From assembly GCF_019966535.1 (NCBI RefSeq), contig NZ_JAIMID010000006.1:1-64000 (forward strand): DNA of 64,000 bases. Direction: 5' to 3'. Both the position numbers and the translations under genes were made by a program. This stretch comes from Mesobacterium pallidum. GTDB lineage: Bacteria; Pseudomonadota; Alphaproteobacteria; Rhodobacterales; Rhodobacteraceae. The notes under the pieces are model-generated. The model was not told the DNA's origin, made no database searches, and saw nothing but the letters and a program-made list of their open reading frames with translations. Below are positions 29,271 to 38,110 of this stretch, piece by piece (position 1 is the stretch's first letter; each line of letters opens with the position of its first letter).

Positions 29271-30227
29271 TCACCGCCCCTTCGCCATCTCCGCCACCAG
29301 CGTCTCGACCAGCCGCATCACGCGGGCGGAGGTCCAATCGGGCTCGCTCGCGTCCGGGTACATGTCCATCGACATGTCGAAGAACCTCTTTGGCCCATCG
29401 GGCGCGAAGGTTGCCGCGAGCGCCGCGTTGCTCTGCGCAAATTCCGCAAGGAACGCCTCGGCCTCGGCGCGGGGCGGCGTCAGCTTGGGCGTGTCCGCCG
29501 GCAGCGCCTTTTTCATCAGCTTGCGGGCGCGGTCTGGCAGGCCGGCCTTGACCATGGCCATGCCGACGATCGCCCGCTCGGCCGATTGCGAGACATTCAT
29601 CACCTCCACCTCCAGCCCCGAGAAATCCACGCCCGTCCGCTGCGCGAAATCGGCCACCACGTCGCCGTCCCGCAACCGGGGCCGCTCGAAGGGCGCGACG
29701 ATGACGTTCTCGGCGCCGAAGACCGGCAGCCAGAGCGCGGTCAGTTTGCGGTGATAGTCGAGATAGGCGCGCACGGGCGCGGTCAGGGCGGGCAGCGACG
29801 CGACCTCGGCGCCGTAGAAACGCTGCGCGGGGCCGGCGCCATTGGCGACCTGGTTGCGGTGCGAGCTGGCCAGCAGGTCCTGGCGGCGCAGGTAGGCGAC
29901 CACGCGCACACGATCGAACCGCGCGCGCGCCAGCGCGGCCAGCGCCTCGACCTGGACGCGGTCGTCGAGGAAAAAGAACAGCTCGGTCGAGATCACGTTG
30001 ACCGCCGCCACGGGGTCCAGCAGCGGCCGCAGGTAGCGCTTGTTCACGCGGGCACGGAACGCCTCGCCCTCGCCCTTGAGCAGCACGATGTTCTTGTTGT
30101 CCACCACCTCGTTCAGGTAGGCAAAGGACCCGTCCTTGCGGCCGCGCGCATCGGCCAGTTCGCAGGCCTTCTGGATCGAGGTCGAGCCGGTCTTGTGCGA
30201 CCCGATGTGGATGATGAGCTCTGCCAT
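29271..30227 (-). CDS. sulfotransferase-like P-loop protein
   Basis: 318 residues. The N-terminal H-I-G-S-H-K-T-G-S-T-S-I-Q segment (about 6-18) is the 5'-phosphosulfate-binding loop of the sulfotransferase fold, with the basic Lys followed by Thr-Gly-Ser. A later Y-L-R-R-Q-D-L-L-A-S-S-H near 125 supplies the 3'-phosphate-binding Arg/Ser. Such enzymes move sulfate from PAPS to sugars, lipids or proteins; the acceptor is unknown. The ATG at 30227 places the loop right at the N-terminus as expected. The region shows no other polysaccharide genes. Confidence 0.8.
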   Translation of the reverse strand: MAELIIHIGSHKTGSTSIQKACELADARGRKDGSFAYLNEVVDNKNIVLLKGEGEAFRARVNKRYLRPLLDPVAAVNVISTELFFFLDDRVQVEALAALARARFDRVRVVAYLRRQDLLASSHRNQVANGAGPAQRFYGAEVASLPALTAPVRAYLDYHRKLTALWLPVFGAENVIVAPFERPRLRDGDVVADFAQRTGVDFSGLEVEVMNVSQSAERAIVGMAMVKAGLPDRARKLMKKALPADTPKLTPPRAEAEAFLAEFAQSNAALAATFAPDGPKRFFDMSMDMYPDASEPDWTSARVMRLVETLVAEMAKGR

Positions 30228-30302
30228 GAACTGCGCCCTTGGAATAATGTCTCGGGGCAACACCTACCACCTGCCGGGACCCGCGCAAGCCTTGGGCGCC
30301 GG

Positions 30303-30683
30303 TCAGTCCCCCTGCGCCGCCATCAGCTTGGCGAAAGCACCCGAATCCACGCGCCTGAGCCGCTCGAGCGCCTTTTCCGCATCGGCCAGCAGGGCGGCGG
30401 CCTCGGCCGCCTTCGCGGCCTCCACGTCGGTCTTCAGCTGCGCAACCTTGGCAATGCGCGGATCGTCCACGCCAGCCCCCGCGGCCAGCGCCAGCACCGC
30501 CTCGGTCAGCCAGCCCAGCTGGCGGCCGTAGCTGGCCACCTCGGTCACCACGCGCCGCTCGATCTCGGGCACGCCCGAGATGTCGTCCGAGTTGATGCGC
30601 GGCTCGATGTGCTGGATCACGTCGCCGGACCAGGGCGCCTCGAACAGGGTGGAAAACGGGCCGAAGGGAAAGACGCTGGACAT
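30303..30683 (-). CDS. hypothetical protein with C-terminal coiled coil
   Basis: 126 residues. Phe/Pro-rich N-terminus, a middle part with R-I-N-S-D-D-I-S-G-V-P-E-I-E, then an Ala/Glu/Lys-rich helix (about 85-115) likely to form a coiled coil. No signal peptide. I do not recognise the family. The ATG at 30683 has GGAGTGTCCCC just upstream. It lies 75 bases before the sulfotransferase gene on the same strand and may share its transcript. Confidence 0.65.
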   Translation of the reverse strand: MSSVFPFGPFSTLFEAPWSGDVIQHIEPRINSDDISGVPEIERRVVTEVASYGRQLGWLTEAVLALAAGAGVDDPRIAKVAQLKTDVEAAKAAEAAALLADAEKALERLRRVDSGAFAKLMAAQGD

Positions 30684-30784
30684 GGGGACACTCCTTTGCA
30701 CCAAGGACATCCCCCGGTTGCGCCGCGCGTCAAGCCGCCCGGGCCATGGGCCAGCGCAGTGCCGGCCCGATGCCTGCGAAATGA

Positions 30785-31243
30785 TCAGATCCGGCCCGCG
30801 CCCAGCGCGTCGACCAGCCCGCGCGAACAGGCCTCGACCAGGTCGAGCGCACCGTCGAAATCGCGGGTGTAATAGGGGTCGGGCACGTGATCGCGGCCAA
30901 GGTCCGGCGCGTAGTCGGTGAACACCCGCACCGGGGTCGCGTCGCCCTCGGGCCGCTGCGATTCGATGTCTGCGAGGTTGTCGGCATCCATCCCGATGAT
31001 CAGGTCGAAGCGGCTGAAATCGCCGGAGTTGAAATGCCGCCCCCTCAGGTCCGACAGGTCGTAGCCGCGCCGTCCGGCGGCGGCGATCATCGGGCCGTAG
31101 GGCGGATCGCCGATGTGAAAGGTCGAGGTGGCGGCACTGTCGATCTCGACGTCAAGGCTGCCCGACATGGCGCGGAACACGCCCTCGGCCGCGGGAGAGC
31201 GGCAGATATTGCCGAGGCAGACAAAGAGGATGCGGGTGCTCAT
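30785..31243 (-). CDS. low-molecular-weight protein tyrosine phosphatase
   Basis: 152 residues. The catalytic loop C9-L-G-N-I-C-R15-S opens the protein (C-x5-R), and the general acid Asp is in V-P-D-P-Y-Y near residue 120. It removes phosphate from phosphotyrosine or, in some relatives, arsenate. No tyrosine kinase is near. Length and placement of motifs are standard. ATG at 31243. Confidence 0.95.
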   Translation of the reverse strand: MSTRILFVCLGNICRSPAAEGVFRAMSGSLDVEIDSAATSTFHIGDPPYGPMIAAAGRRGYDLSDLRGRHFNSGDFSRFDLIIGMDADNLADIESQRPEGDATPVRVFTDYAPDLGRDHVPDPYYTRDFDGALDLVEACSRGLVDALGAGRI

Positions 31244-31382
31244 GGCCCAAGCGTGACGGATTCGACCGCAGGGGGCAACGCGAAACCCGAAGCGGCCGGT
31301 GAAACCCGGCAGAACCCTTGAAATCGTTCCGCCCTTTGGTCACCCTCTCGTCAATTGTATCTGACCATTTCGGAATAGCCTG

Positions 31383-32270
31383 ATGACTCGCCTTCTGCTG
31401 GCCCTGCCCATTCTGTCCCTTGCCGCCTGCACCGATGCAGGGCTGCCTGCCACCTCCCCCCTTGCCGATGCCACCCGCGCCTTTTGCCAGGGTGTCTTCG
31501 ACCCGGTCTGTCGCTTCTTCAACGCGCCGGTGCAACTGGCGCCCGAACGGATCGAGCTGGCGGGGCGCGCCTACCCGTTCTTCCCGGTCAGCCGGCCGCT
31601 GACCTTTGTCGATGCGCGCAATTACCGCTGGGTCGCGCCCGAGGGCACGCTGACCGATGGCGCCTCGATCCCGCCGGCCTTCGTGTCGGTGGTCGGCCAG
31701 CCAACCAGCCCCGAATTCCGGGCCGCCGCCGCGCTGCACGATGCGATCTGCGGCGTGGGCAACGAGGCGCTGCCGGGCTTCCACTCTTCGACCTGGGAAG
31801 ACGCGCACCGCATGTTCTACGAGGCGCTGCGCGTCGGCGGCACGGACGAGCGGCGCGCCAAGGTCATGTTCGCCGCCGTCTATCTTGGAGGGCCGCGCTG
31901 GAATGCCATCCGGCCCCCCGCGCCCGGGGCGGGCATCGTTTCGACCCAGGGCAGATGGATGCCGCCGGCCACGCGCGGCACCCGCGGCCGGGCCGCCGGA
32001 CAGGTCTCCGACGCGGTGCTGCGCGAGGAACTGCGCACCGTCATCCGCTGGATCGACAGCTGCGGCGGCACGGGCGAGGCCTGCTACCCCACGATCCCCC
32101 AGATCGAAGCCTATGCCTGGTCGCGTGAGCAGGCGGCGATCGACCTGAACGTCACCGGCACCCGCAGCGAAAGCGAGATCGTCCCGCCCGAGCCCGTCGA
32201 GGAGCCCACCAAGGAGCCCATCGAAGAGGAGCAGCGCGAAGAGGACGGCACCGTCGAGGAGGACCTCTGA
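31383..32270 (+). CDS. DUF1353-type lipoprotein
   Basis: 295 residues. The signal ends L-S-L-A-A-C (lipobox, Cys16). The middle has the DUF1353 pattern: L-T-D-G-A-S-I-P-P near 93-101, A-A-A-L-H-D-A-I-C near 120 and M-F-Y-E-A-L. Similar proteins occur in phage and bacteria with unknown role. The C-terminus is a strongly acidic Glu/Pro tail. The sirtuin gene begins 3 bases after its stop, so they form an operon. Confidence 0.78.
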   Translation: MTRLLLALPILSLAACTDAGLPATSPLADATRAFCQGVFDPVCRFFNAPVQLAPERIELAGRAYPFFPVSRPLTFVDARNYRWVAPEGTLTDGASIPPAFVSVVGQPTSPEFRAAAALHDAICGVGNEALPGFHSSTWEDAHRMFYEALRVGGTDERRAKVMFAAVYLGGPRWNAIRPPAPGAGIVSTQGRWMPPATRGTRGRAAGQVSDAVLREELRTVIRWIDSCGGTGEACYPTIPQIEAYAWSREQAAIDLNVTGTRSESEIVPPEPVEEPTKEPIEEEQREEDGTVEEDL

Positions 32271-32273
32271 GCC

Positions 32274-32981
32274 ATGGCCGCGCGGCGTATCACCGTGCTG
32301 ACCGGGGCCGGCATCTCGGCCGAGAGCGGGCTGGGCACCTTCCGCGACAAGGACGGTCTCTGGACGAAATACCCGCTGGAAGAGGTCGCCACGCCCGAAG
32401 GGTTCGCCCGCGACCCCGCCCGGGTACACGCGTTCTACAACGCGCGCCGGGCCAACGCGGCGGGGGCACAGCCCAACGCGGCGCACCTGGCGCTGGCGCG
32501 GTTGCAGCGGGCCGAGGGCATCGACCTGGTGATCGTCACCCAGAACGTCGACGGTCTGCACGAGGCGGCGGGCGCCACCGCCGTGCACATGCATGGCGAG
32601 CTGTCGCGCGCTTATTGCGGCGCCTGCGAGCACCGCTGGGACGCGCCGGCCGTCATGTCGCCCGAGATGCCCTGCCCCGCCTGCGGCGCCCCGGCCACGC
32701 GGCCCGACATCGTCTGGTTCGGAGAGATCCCCTACCACATGGACGCGATCCACCAGCGCCTGTCGCAGACCGAGCTCTTCGCCGCCATCGGCACCTCGGG
32801 GCAGGTCTACCCGGCAGCGGGTTTCGTGCAGATCGCGCGGCAATACGGGGCGGAAACGGTCGAGATCAACCTCGAGCAGACCGATGTCGCCTGGGATTTC
32901 GACGATCACCTCGTGGGGCCGGCCTCGCAGATGGTGCCGGCCTGGGTCGCCAGCCTGATCGGCGAAGACCCCGGGCGCTGA
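32274..32981 (+). CDS. cobB: NAD-dependent protein deacylase, sirtuin
   Basis: A 235-residue class III sirtuin. It has G-A-G-I-S-A-E-S-G-L-G-T-F-R at the NAD site, T-Q-N-V-D-G-L-H, catalytic His in V-H-M-H-G-E, and two zinc C-x-x-C pairs (C-G-A-C and C-P-A-C). The F-Y-N-A-R-R segment provides the Tyr and Arg (Y-x2-R) that mark enzymes removing succinyl or malonyl groups as well as acetyl. It follows the DUF1353 lipoprotein by 3 bases. Confidence 0.95.
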   Translation: MAARRITVLTGAGISAESGLGTFRDKDGLWTKYPLEEVATPEGFARDPARVHAFYNARRANAAGAQPNAAHLALARLQRAEGIDLVIVTQNVDGLHEAAGATAVHMHGELSRAYCGACEHRWDAPAVMSPEMPCPACGAPATRPDIVWFGEIPYHMDAIHQRLSQTELFAAIGTSGQVYPAAGFVQIARQYGAETVEINLEQTDVAWDFDDHLVGPASQMVPAWVASLIGEDPGR

Positions 32982-33003
32982 CCGTGCACCGGGGCCGTTG
33001 CGC

Positions 33004-33432
33004 CTAGCGCGTGAGGTCGACGGGTACGTCCACCGTGATCTCGCCGGCCTTCTCGAAGACCAGCGTCAGCGGGATCAGCTGCCCTTGCTCCCAGGGCGCT
33101 TGCAGGCCCATGAACATGACGTGGTCGCCGCCGCGCTGCAGAACATGGTCGCCCCCCGCCGGGATCTCGAAGCCTTCGGGCACGTGCAGCATCTGCATCA
33201 CGCCCTGGCCGTTGTCCTTGTGGGTGTGCAGTTCGACGCGCATCGCGACGTCGGCGCGCACATCCACCAGCCGATCGGCGTCGTCGCCGGCATTGTGGAT
33301 GACCAGGAACGCGGCCCCGGCACGGGTATTGGCGGCGCGGGCATAGGCATCCTCGACCGTGATGTCAGCGGCGAAAAGCGGGGTCGAAAGAACAGCCAGC
33401 AGCGCGCCGGCCATGAGGGGTCTGAAGGACAT
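33004..33432 (-). CDS. copper chaperone PCu(A)C
   Basis: A 142-residue periplasmic copper-binding protein. A signal peptide ends near P-L-F-A-A-D. The cupredoxin-like domain displays a cluster of His and Met (His69/His71, Met79/Met81, His104, Met106/Met108) as in the PCu(A)C family, which delivers Cu(I) to cytochrome oxidase. The Cys-containing small gene upstream may be functionally related. Convergent with the sirtuin gene. ATG at 33432. Confidence 0.92.
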   Translation of the reverse strand: MSFRPLMAGALLAVLSTPLFAADITVEDAYARAANTRAGAAFLVIHNAGDDADRLVDVRADVAMRVELHTHKDNGQGVMQMLHVPEGFEIPAGGDHVLQRGGDHVMFMGLQAPWEQGQLIPLTLVFEKAGEITVDVPVDLTR

Positions 33433-33477
33433 GGGTCCAACCTTTCATCTGATAGTCCATTGAATTTGCGTGGAATA

Positions 33478-33825
33478 TCAGGCGACGGGCGGCCCCCTTG
33501 CGCGCAGCGTCGCGACCGGCACGGCGGCCAGCAGCGCGGTGCGGGCCCCGGGGGCCAGCGCGACCCAGCGCTCCAGCCGCACGGGCGGCAGGGGCTGCGG
33601 CAGCAGCGCGTCGGCAAAGCCCAGCAGGGCGTCGGGGCAGATATGCGGCGCGCCCGTGGGCGCTCCGTCTTCATCGAGGTAGACGGTGGCGGTCCCCAGC
33701 CCGATGCATAGCACGATGCGATCCGTCGCCGGCGCCTGGCCGCGCGCCATGGCCGCCGTCTGCGCGGTCAGCGCGACGATCGCGGCCATCACGAGGCCCA
33801 GGCTTATGCGCATCATGCGAAGCAT
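33478..33825 (-). CDS. small exported protein, DUF2946-like
   Basis: 115 residues. A signal or N-terminal hydrophobic anchor (Met-rich start, V-A-L-T-A-Q-T-A-A-M-A) is followed by L-C-I-G-L-G-T and P-H-I-C-P-D-A, which recall the C-x..H-x-x-C arrangement of DUF2946 proteins often found with copper genes. It lies 45 bases before PCu(A)C in the same direction, so a role in periplasmic copper handling is plausible. Assignment by eye only. Confidence 0.65.
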   Translation of the reverse strand: MLRMMRISLGLVMAAIVALTAQTAAMARGQAPATDRIVLCIGLGTATVYLDEDGAPTGAPHICPDALLGFADALLPQPLPPVRLERWVALAPGARTALLAAVPVATLRARGPPVA

Positions 33826-33877
33826 CGCCGGTCATGTGGCATGCGCCGTCGCGATTGCCAAGCGTGACAAACGGAAG

Positions 33878-33909
33878 CGGCCCCGCAAGGGCGAAACCTT
33901 GCGGGGCCG
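33878..33909 (-). terminator. intrinsic terminator after rpmB
   Basis: A perfect 13-bp stem, CGGCCCCGCAAGG / CCTTGCGGGGCCG, with a 6-base loop, 24 bases beyond the rpmB stop. On the minus strand the hairpin is followed by TTCCGTTTGT. It terminates rpmB. Confidence 0.75.
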
Positions 33910-33933
33910 TCTATCCGTCGGATCGAAAAGCGA

Positions 33934-34224
33934 TCAGGCCGACGCGGCCTGCGCCTTCATGATTTCTTTCTTGACCTTCAGCGCGTTGGCCGACAGCTCC
34001 GAGTCCTTTGCCTTGGCCAGGAACTTGTCCAGGCCGCCGCGGTGGTCGACCGACCGCAGGGCATGGGCCGAAATGCGCAGCTTGATGCCGCGGCCCAGGG
34101 TTTCGGATTGCAGCGTCGTGTCGTTCAGGTTCGGCAGAAAACGACGCCGAGTCTTGTTGTTGGCGTGGCTGACGTTATTGCCAGTCATCGGCCCTTTTCC
34201 GGTCAGTTCGCAAACGCGCGACAT
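33934..34224 (-). CDS. rpmB: 50S ribosomal protein L28
   Basis: A 96-residue L28. It begins [21 protein letters not shown] and carries T-R-R-R-F-L-P-N-L, which are diagnostic. Alphaproteobacterial L28 proteins are longer than the E. coli one, as here. GAGG lies 4-5 bases before the ATG. Followed by a strong terminator. Confidence 0.98.
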   Translation of the reverse strand: MSRVCELTGKGPMTGNNVSHANNKTRRRFLPNLNDTTLQSETLGRGIKLRISAHALRSVDHRGGLDKFLAKAKDSELSANALKVKKEIMKAQAASA

Positions 34225-34434
34225 GGGTCCATCCTCGTCTGGTTCCGGCGAAAGGGTGCTTTCGCCAAAGTGATAAAGGCGCCGCCGGCAGCAGCGCCCG
34301 GAATCTCGTTGGGTGCTCTTAGGCGGAACGCCCGCAGGCGTCAAGGGCCTCGTCCCCTTGCCGTGCAGGGTTATTGCGGGAATCTGCGCCGAACAGGGCG
34401 GGGCGTCCGGTTGCCCGGTCGAATCGATCCCCGT

Positions 34435-35421
34435 TTACCCCTGCCCTGTCCCGCCCAGCACGTCGTTCACCAGCTCGGCCGCGGCGGCGGCGGGCGTGGT
34501 CTCGCCCTGCGCGACCTGCGCCCCGAGGCGGGCCATGACGCCCTTGACCGGCTCGCGGGTCAGGCGCGACAGCAGCGCCTGGCGCACCTCCTCCTCGAAC
34601 CAGTAGCGCGCCTGCTCGGCCCGGCGGGCGTCGTAATGGCCGTGCTCGCGGCGCCAGGCGACCAGCGCCTGCATCTCGGCCCAGGCGGTGTCGAGCCCGC
34701 GTTGTTCCACCGCCGAGACAGTCATCGCCTTGGGAAAGCCCTCGGGATCCTGCTTGCGCTTGCGCAGCAGGCGCAGCGCGCCGGCGTAATCGGCGCAGGT
34801 GCGGGTGGCGGCGGACTTCAGCTCGCCATCGGCCTTGTTGACAAGGATGATGTCCGCGATCTCCATGATCCCGCGCTTGACCCCCTGCAGCTCGTCCCCG
34901 CCGGCCGGGGCCAACAGCAGCACGAAAAGGTCCGACATCTCGGCCACGACGGTCTCGGACTGTCCGACGCCCACGGTCTCGATCAGCACCACGTCGAACC
35001 CCGCCGCCTCGCAGAGCGCGACCGCCTCGCGCGACCGCCGCGCGACGCCGCCCATCTGCGCCTGGCTGGGCGAGGGGCGGATGAAGGCGTTGGGATCGCG
35101 GCTGAGGGTCTCCATCCGGGTCTTGTCGCCCAGGATCGACCCGCCCGAGCGGGCCGAGGACGGGTCGACCGCCAGCACGGCCACGCGCAGCCCCTGCCCC
35201 GTCAGCATGCCGCCGAAGGCCTCGATCAGGGTGGACTTGCCGACGCCGGGCGTGCCCGAGAGGCCAATGCGGATCGCCTCGGGGCCGTCCTTGAGGTGTT
35301 CCAGCAGCTCGGTCGCCTGGACCCGGTGATCGGCCCGGCCGCTTTCGATCAGGGTGATCCCCCGCGCCAGCGCCCGGCGGTTGCCCGCGGCGATCCCCTC
35401 GGCCAGTGCGGCGATGTCCAT
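34435..35421 (-). CDS. meaB: G3E GTPase MeaB (acyl-CoA mutase chaperone)
   Basis: 328 residues. It has P-loop G-L-S-G-T-P-G-V-G-K-S-T near 54-65, V-D-P-S-S near 90, E-T-V-G-V-G-Q-S-E near 145 and the base-recognition N-K-A-D near 195. MeaB protects and reloads B12-dependent methylmalonyl- or ethylmalonyl-CoA mutase. The ATG at 35421 is preferred to one at 35448 because GGGAGAG lies 5 bases before it, while the upstream ATG has none. The mutase gene is not in the window; the B12 link agrees with cobST at 43-48 kb. Confidence 0.95.
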   Translation of the reverse strand: MDIAALAEGIAAGNRRALARGITLIESGRADHRVQATELLEHLKDGPEAIRIGLSGTPGVGKSTLIEAFGGMLTGQGLRVAVLAVDPSSARSGGSILGDKTRMETLSRDPNAFIRPSPSQAQMGGVARRSREAVALCEAAGFDVVLIETVGVGQSETVVAEMSDLFVLLLAPAGGDELQGVKRGIMEIADIILVNKADGELKSAATRTCADYAGALRLLRKRKQDPEGFPKAMTVSAVEQRGLDTAWAEMQALVAWRREHGHYDARRAEQARYWFEEEVRQALLSRLTREPVKGVMARLGAQVAQGETTPAAAAAELVNDVLGGTGQG

Positions 35422-35511
35422 GGCGCTCTCCCTATCTGGTTCGGCCATGTTGTGCGGCGGCGCGGCGAGGTTGTCCAGACCGGCAGGCCGCCATGCGGCG
35501 CAGCGGCGCGG

Positions 35512-36288
35512 TCAGGCGCGCATCAGCCGCGCGGGCTGGCGCCCCTCGGCCCAGGCGCGGCAGGCATCGCCAAAGGCCTCGAAGAGCGGCCGCGAGACCG
35601 GGTCGTTGGCGGCGTTGAACTCGGGGTGCCACTGGACCGACAGCGTAAAGCCGGGCGCGTCCTTGACATAGGCCGCCTCGGGCGTGCCGTCGGGCGCGTG
35701 ACCGTCGATGACAAACCGCGTGCCGGCCCGGGTCACGCCCTGGCCGTGCAGCGTGTTGGTCATCACCTCGGTCGATCCCATCAGCCGATGGAACGGCCCG
35801 CCCTCGGTCAGCGTCACAACGTGGCGCAGGGCGAACTTTTCCTCGATCGTGCCATCGGGCGGCATGCGGTGGTTCATCCGGCCCGGCAGGTCGCGGATCT
35901 CCGGGTGCAGGGTCGAGCCCATGGCCACCGCGACCTCCTGGAAGCCACGGCAGATGGCCAGGAAGGGCTGGCCGCTGTCGACGCAGGCCCGCACCAGCGG
36001 CAGGGTGATCGCGTCGCGGGCGCGGTCAAAGGCGCCATGGGCCGGCGTTTCCTCTTCGCCGTACTCGGTGGGGTGAACGTTGGGCCGCCCGCCGGTCAGC
36101 AGGAAGCCATCGCAGGTCTCCATCAACTCGGCGACCGACACGTAGCGGGGATCGGCCGGAATCAGCAGCGGCAGGCAGTTCGACACCCCCGCGACCGCCT
36201 CGGAATTCATCACGCCGCCGGCATGGGTGGCGTAGGTGTCGTTGATGAGGTGATGGTTGCCGATGATGCCGACGACGGGCCGTGCCAT
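35512..36288 (-). CDS. class I glutamine amidotransferase-like (gamma-Glu-GABA hydrolase type)
   Basis: 258 residues. Nucleophile Cys lies in A-I-C-R-G-F-Q-E near 110, and the His/Glu pair in Q-W-H-P-E-F near 225. G-F-L-L-T-G-G-R-P-N-V near 62 marks the PuuD/peptidase C26 group, which hydrolyses gamma-glutamyl-gamma-aminobutyrate in putrescine degradation. No other puu genes are close. ATG at 36288 begins M-A-R-P-V-V-G-I-I-G at the first beta strand. Confidence 0.87.
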   Translation of the reverse strand: MARPVVGIIGNHHLINDTYATHAGGVMNSEAVAGVSNCLPLLIPADPRYVSVAELMETCDGFLLTGGRPNVHPTEYGEEETPAHGAFDRARDAITLPLVRACVDSGQPFLAICRGFQEVAVAMGSTLHPEIRDLPGRMNHRMPPDGTIEEKFALRHVVTLTEGGPFHRLMGSTEVMTNTLHGQGVTRAGTRFVIDGHAPDGTPEAAYVKDAPGFTLSVQWHPEFNAANDPVSRPLFEAFGDACRAWAEGRQPARLMRA

Positions 36289-36436
36289 GCCTGCGCTGTC
36301 TCCGAAAGCCTTGCGTTGTCGGTCAATATAGGACCCGGGCGGCGGCGGCGGAAGGGGAAACCCCTGTGCAGCACGGCGCAAGGGGATGGAGCGCCCGCGC
36401 ACCGGGCAGACGCGGACCGATCCGCCCTTCATTGTG

Positions 36437-36645
36437 CCGATAAACTCCGGGGAGTTTGAGGGGCAGCGCCTCTCATTCCGGGCAAGATGTATGCGCGCCT
36501 TTGGCGCGCATGCCTTGGGGCGGCGTTAAAGACGCCGTTGGCGAGAGTATTTTCGGAAAAGTGAAAGCAGGGGGGCGCAACGGTAGCCCGGCCTTGCACA
36601 CGTGGCGGGCCGGGGAGGCATATTTGGAGAAAGATGAAAGGCAGG
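36437..36645. repeat. mosaic dispersed repeat B, second locus
   Basis: The 367-bp gap between the amidotransferase and the dehydrogenase is non-coding. It contains AAACTCCGGGGAGTTTGA, GGCAAGATG, hairpins GCGCGCC-TTT-GGCGCGC (36493-36509) and GGCGT-TAAAG-ACGCC (36523-36537), then GAGTATTTTCGGAAAAGTGA with AAGCAGGGGG. A final module TATTTGGAGAAAGATGAAAG ends at 36640. Modules match those at 13.2 and 42.9 kb, partly in reverse orientation. Confidence 0.7.
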
Positions 36646-36655
36646 GCGGAGCGTG

Positions 36656-38029
36656 TCAGCCCTGCGGAACCACCTTGCCCGGGTTGAGGATGTTGTTCGG
36701 GTCGAGCGCGGCCTTGAGCTGGCCCATGACATCCCAGCCCGCGCCATGCTCACGCGCCATGTAGTCGAGCTTGCCCATGCCCACGCCATGCTCGCCCGTG
36801 GCCGTGCCGCCAAGGTCAAGCGCGCGTTCGACCATGCGGTGCGACAACGCCTTGGCGGTCTCGAGATCCGCAGGGCTGTCGGGGTCGATCAGCAGGATGG
36901 CGTGGAAATTGCCGTCACCCACATGGCCGAGGATCGGGCCCGGCAGGCCGCTTTCGGCGATGTCGGCCGACACCGCCTCGACCGCTTCGGCGAGGCGCGA
37001 GATTGGCACGCAGATGTCAGTCACCACGCCGCGCGCGCCGGGGCGCGAGGCGAGCACCGCGTAATAGGCGTTGTGGCGCATGGTCCAGAGCGCGGTGCGG
37101 TCCTCGGTCCTTGTCGCCCATTCGAACCCCTTGCCGCCGTGATCCGCGATCACCTCGCCAAAGAGCGCGGCCTGTTCCTTGACCCCTTCCGGGCTGCCGT
37201 GGAATTCGAGCAGCAGGTGCGGAGTCTCGGGCAGCGTCATCCCGGCATAGGCGTTGACGGCGCGCACGCTGGCGGCGTCGAGGAACTCGATCCGCGCCAT
37301 GGGCAGGCCCATCTGGATCGTGTCGATCACCGCCGCCACCGCGCCGGCGATGTCGTCAAAAGCGCAGACGGCCGCGCTGATCGCCTCGGGCTGGCCCTGC
37401 AGGCGCAGCGTCAGCTCGGTGATCAGGCCCAGCGTGCCCTCGGAGCCGACCATGAGCCCCGTCAGGTCATAGCCCGCCGCCGACTTGCGCGCGCGGCTGC
37501 CGGTGCGGATCACGCGGCCGTCGGCCAGCACCGCCTCGAGCGCCATGACATTGTCGCGCATGGTGCCGTAGCGCACGGTCGTGGTGCCGCTGGCCCGGGT
37601 CGCCGCCATCCCGCCGAGCGAGGCATTGGCGCCCGGATCGACCGGGAAAAAGAGGCCGGTGTCGCGCAGGGCGATATTCAGCTCTTCGCGCGTGAGGCCC
37701 GGCTGGACCGTGACGCTCATGTCCTCTGGGCGGATCTCGAGCACCTTGTTCATGTGCCGGAAATCCACCACCACCCCGCCGCGCAGCGCCAGCGCGTGGC
37801 CTTCCAGCGAGCTGCCGGCGCCCCAGCCGATCACCGGGCAATCCTGTTCGTTGCAGATGCGCAGCAGCGCTGCCACCTCGTCCGTGTTGCGCGGAAAGGC
37901 CACCGCATCGGGCGGCGTGTCGGGAAAGTAGCTCTCGGACCCGCCATGCAGGTCGCGTTCGGACTTGGACAGGGTCAGGCCATCGCCTAAGAGGGACTGG
38001 AGCGCGCCCAGCGCGGTTTCAATGCTCAT
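36656..38029 (-). CDS. FAD-dependent D-lactate dehydrogenase / glycolate oxidase-type
   Basis: 457 residues. The PCMH-type FAD-binding domain is in the N-terminal half: W-G-A-G-S-S-L-E-G-H near 70, P-V-D-P-G-A-N-A-S-L-G-G-M near 130 and G-S-E-G-T-L-G near 195. The C-terminal substrate domain has G-H-V-G-D-G-N-F-H near 375 and G-E-H-G-V-G near 415. It matches the cytochrome-type D-lactate dehydrogenase (Dld/GlcD) family, which oxidises D-2-hydroxy acids and feeds the electron chain. No GlcE or GlcF subunit is present, which favours D-lactate over glycolate. Divergent from the ClC gene. Confidence 0.9.
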   Translation of the reverse strand: MSIETALGALQSLLGDGLTLSKSERDLHGGSESYFPDTPPDAVAFPRNTDEVAALLRICNEQDCPVIGWGAGSSLEGHALALRGGVVVDFRHMNKVLEIRPEDMSVTVQPGLTREELNIALRDTGLFFPVDPGANASLGGMAATRASGTTTVRYGTMRDNVMALEAVLADGRVIRTGSRARKSAAGYDLTGLMVGSEGTLGLITELTLRLQGQPEAISAAVCAFDDIAGAVAAVIDTIQMGLPMARIEFLDAASVRAVNAYAGMTLPETPHLLLEFHGSPEGVKEQAALFGEVIADHGGKGFEWATRTEDRTALWTMRHNAYYAVLASRPGARGVVTDICVPISRLAEAVEAVSADIAESGLPGPILGHVGDGNFHAILLIDPDSPADLETAKALSHRMVERALDLGGTATGEHGVGMGKLDYMAREHGAGWDVMGQLKAALDPNNILNPGKVVPQG

Positions 38030-38110
38030 CACGGCCTCGGCTGAAAATCCGGCCCGTCTTAACGCCCGGTCCGGCATCGGGAAAGTCGCAATTTCCGGGG
38101 AGTCGCAGAA

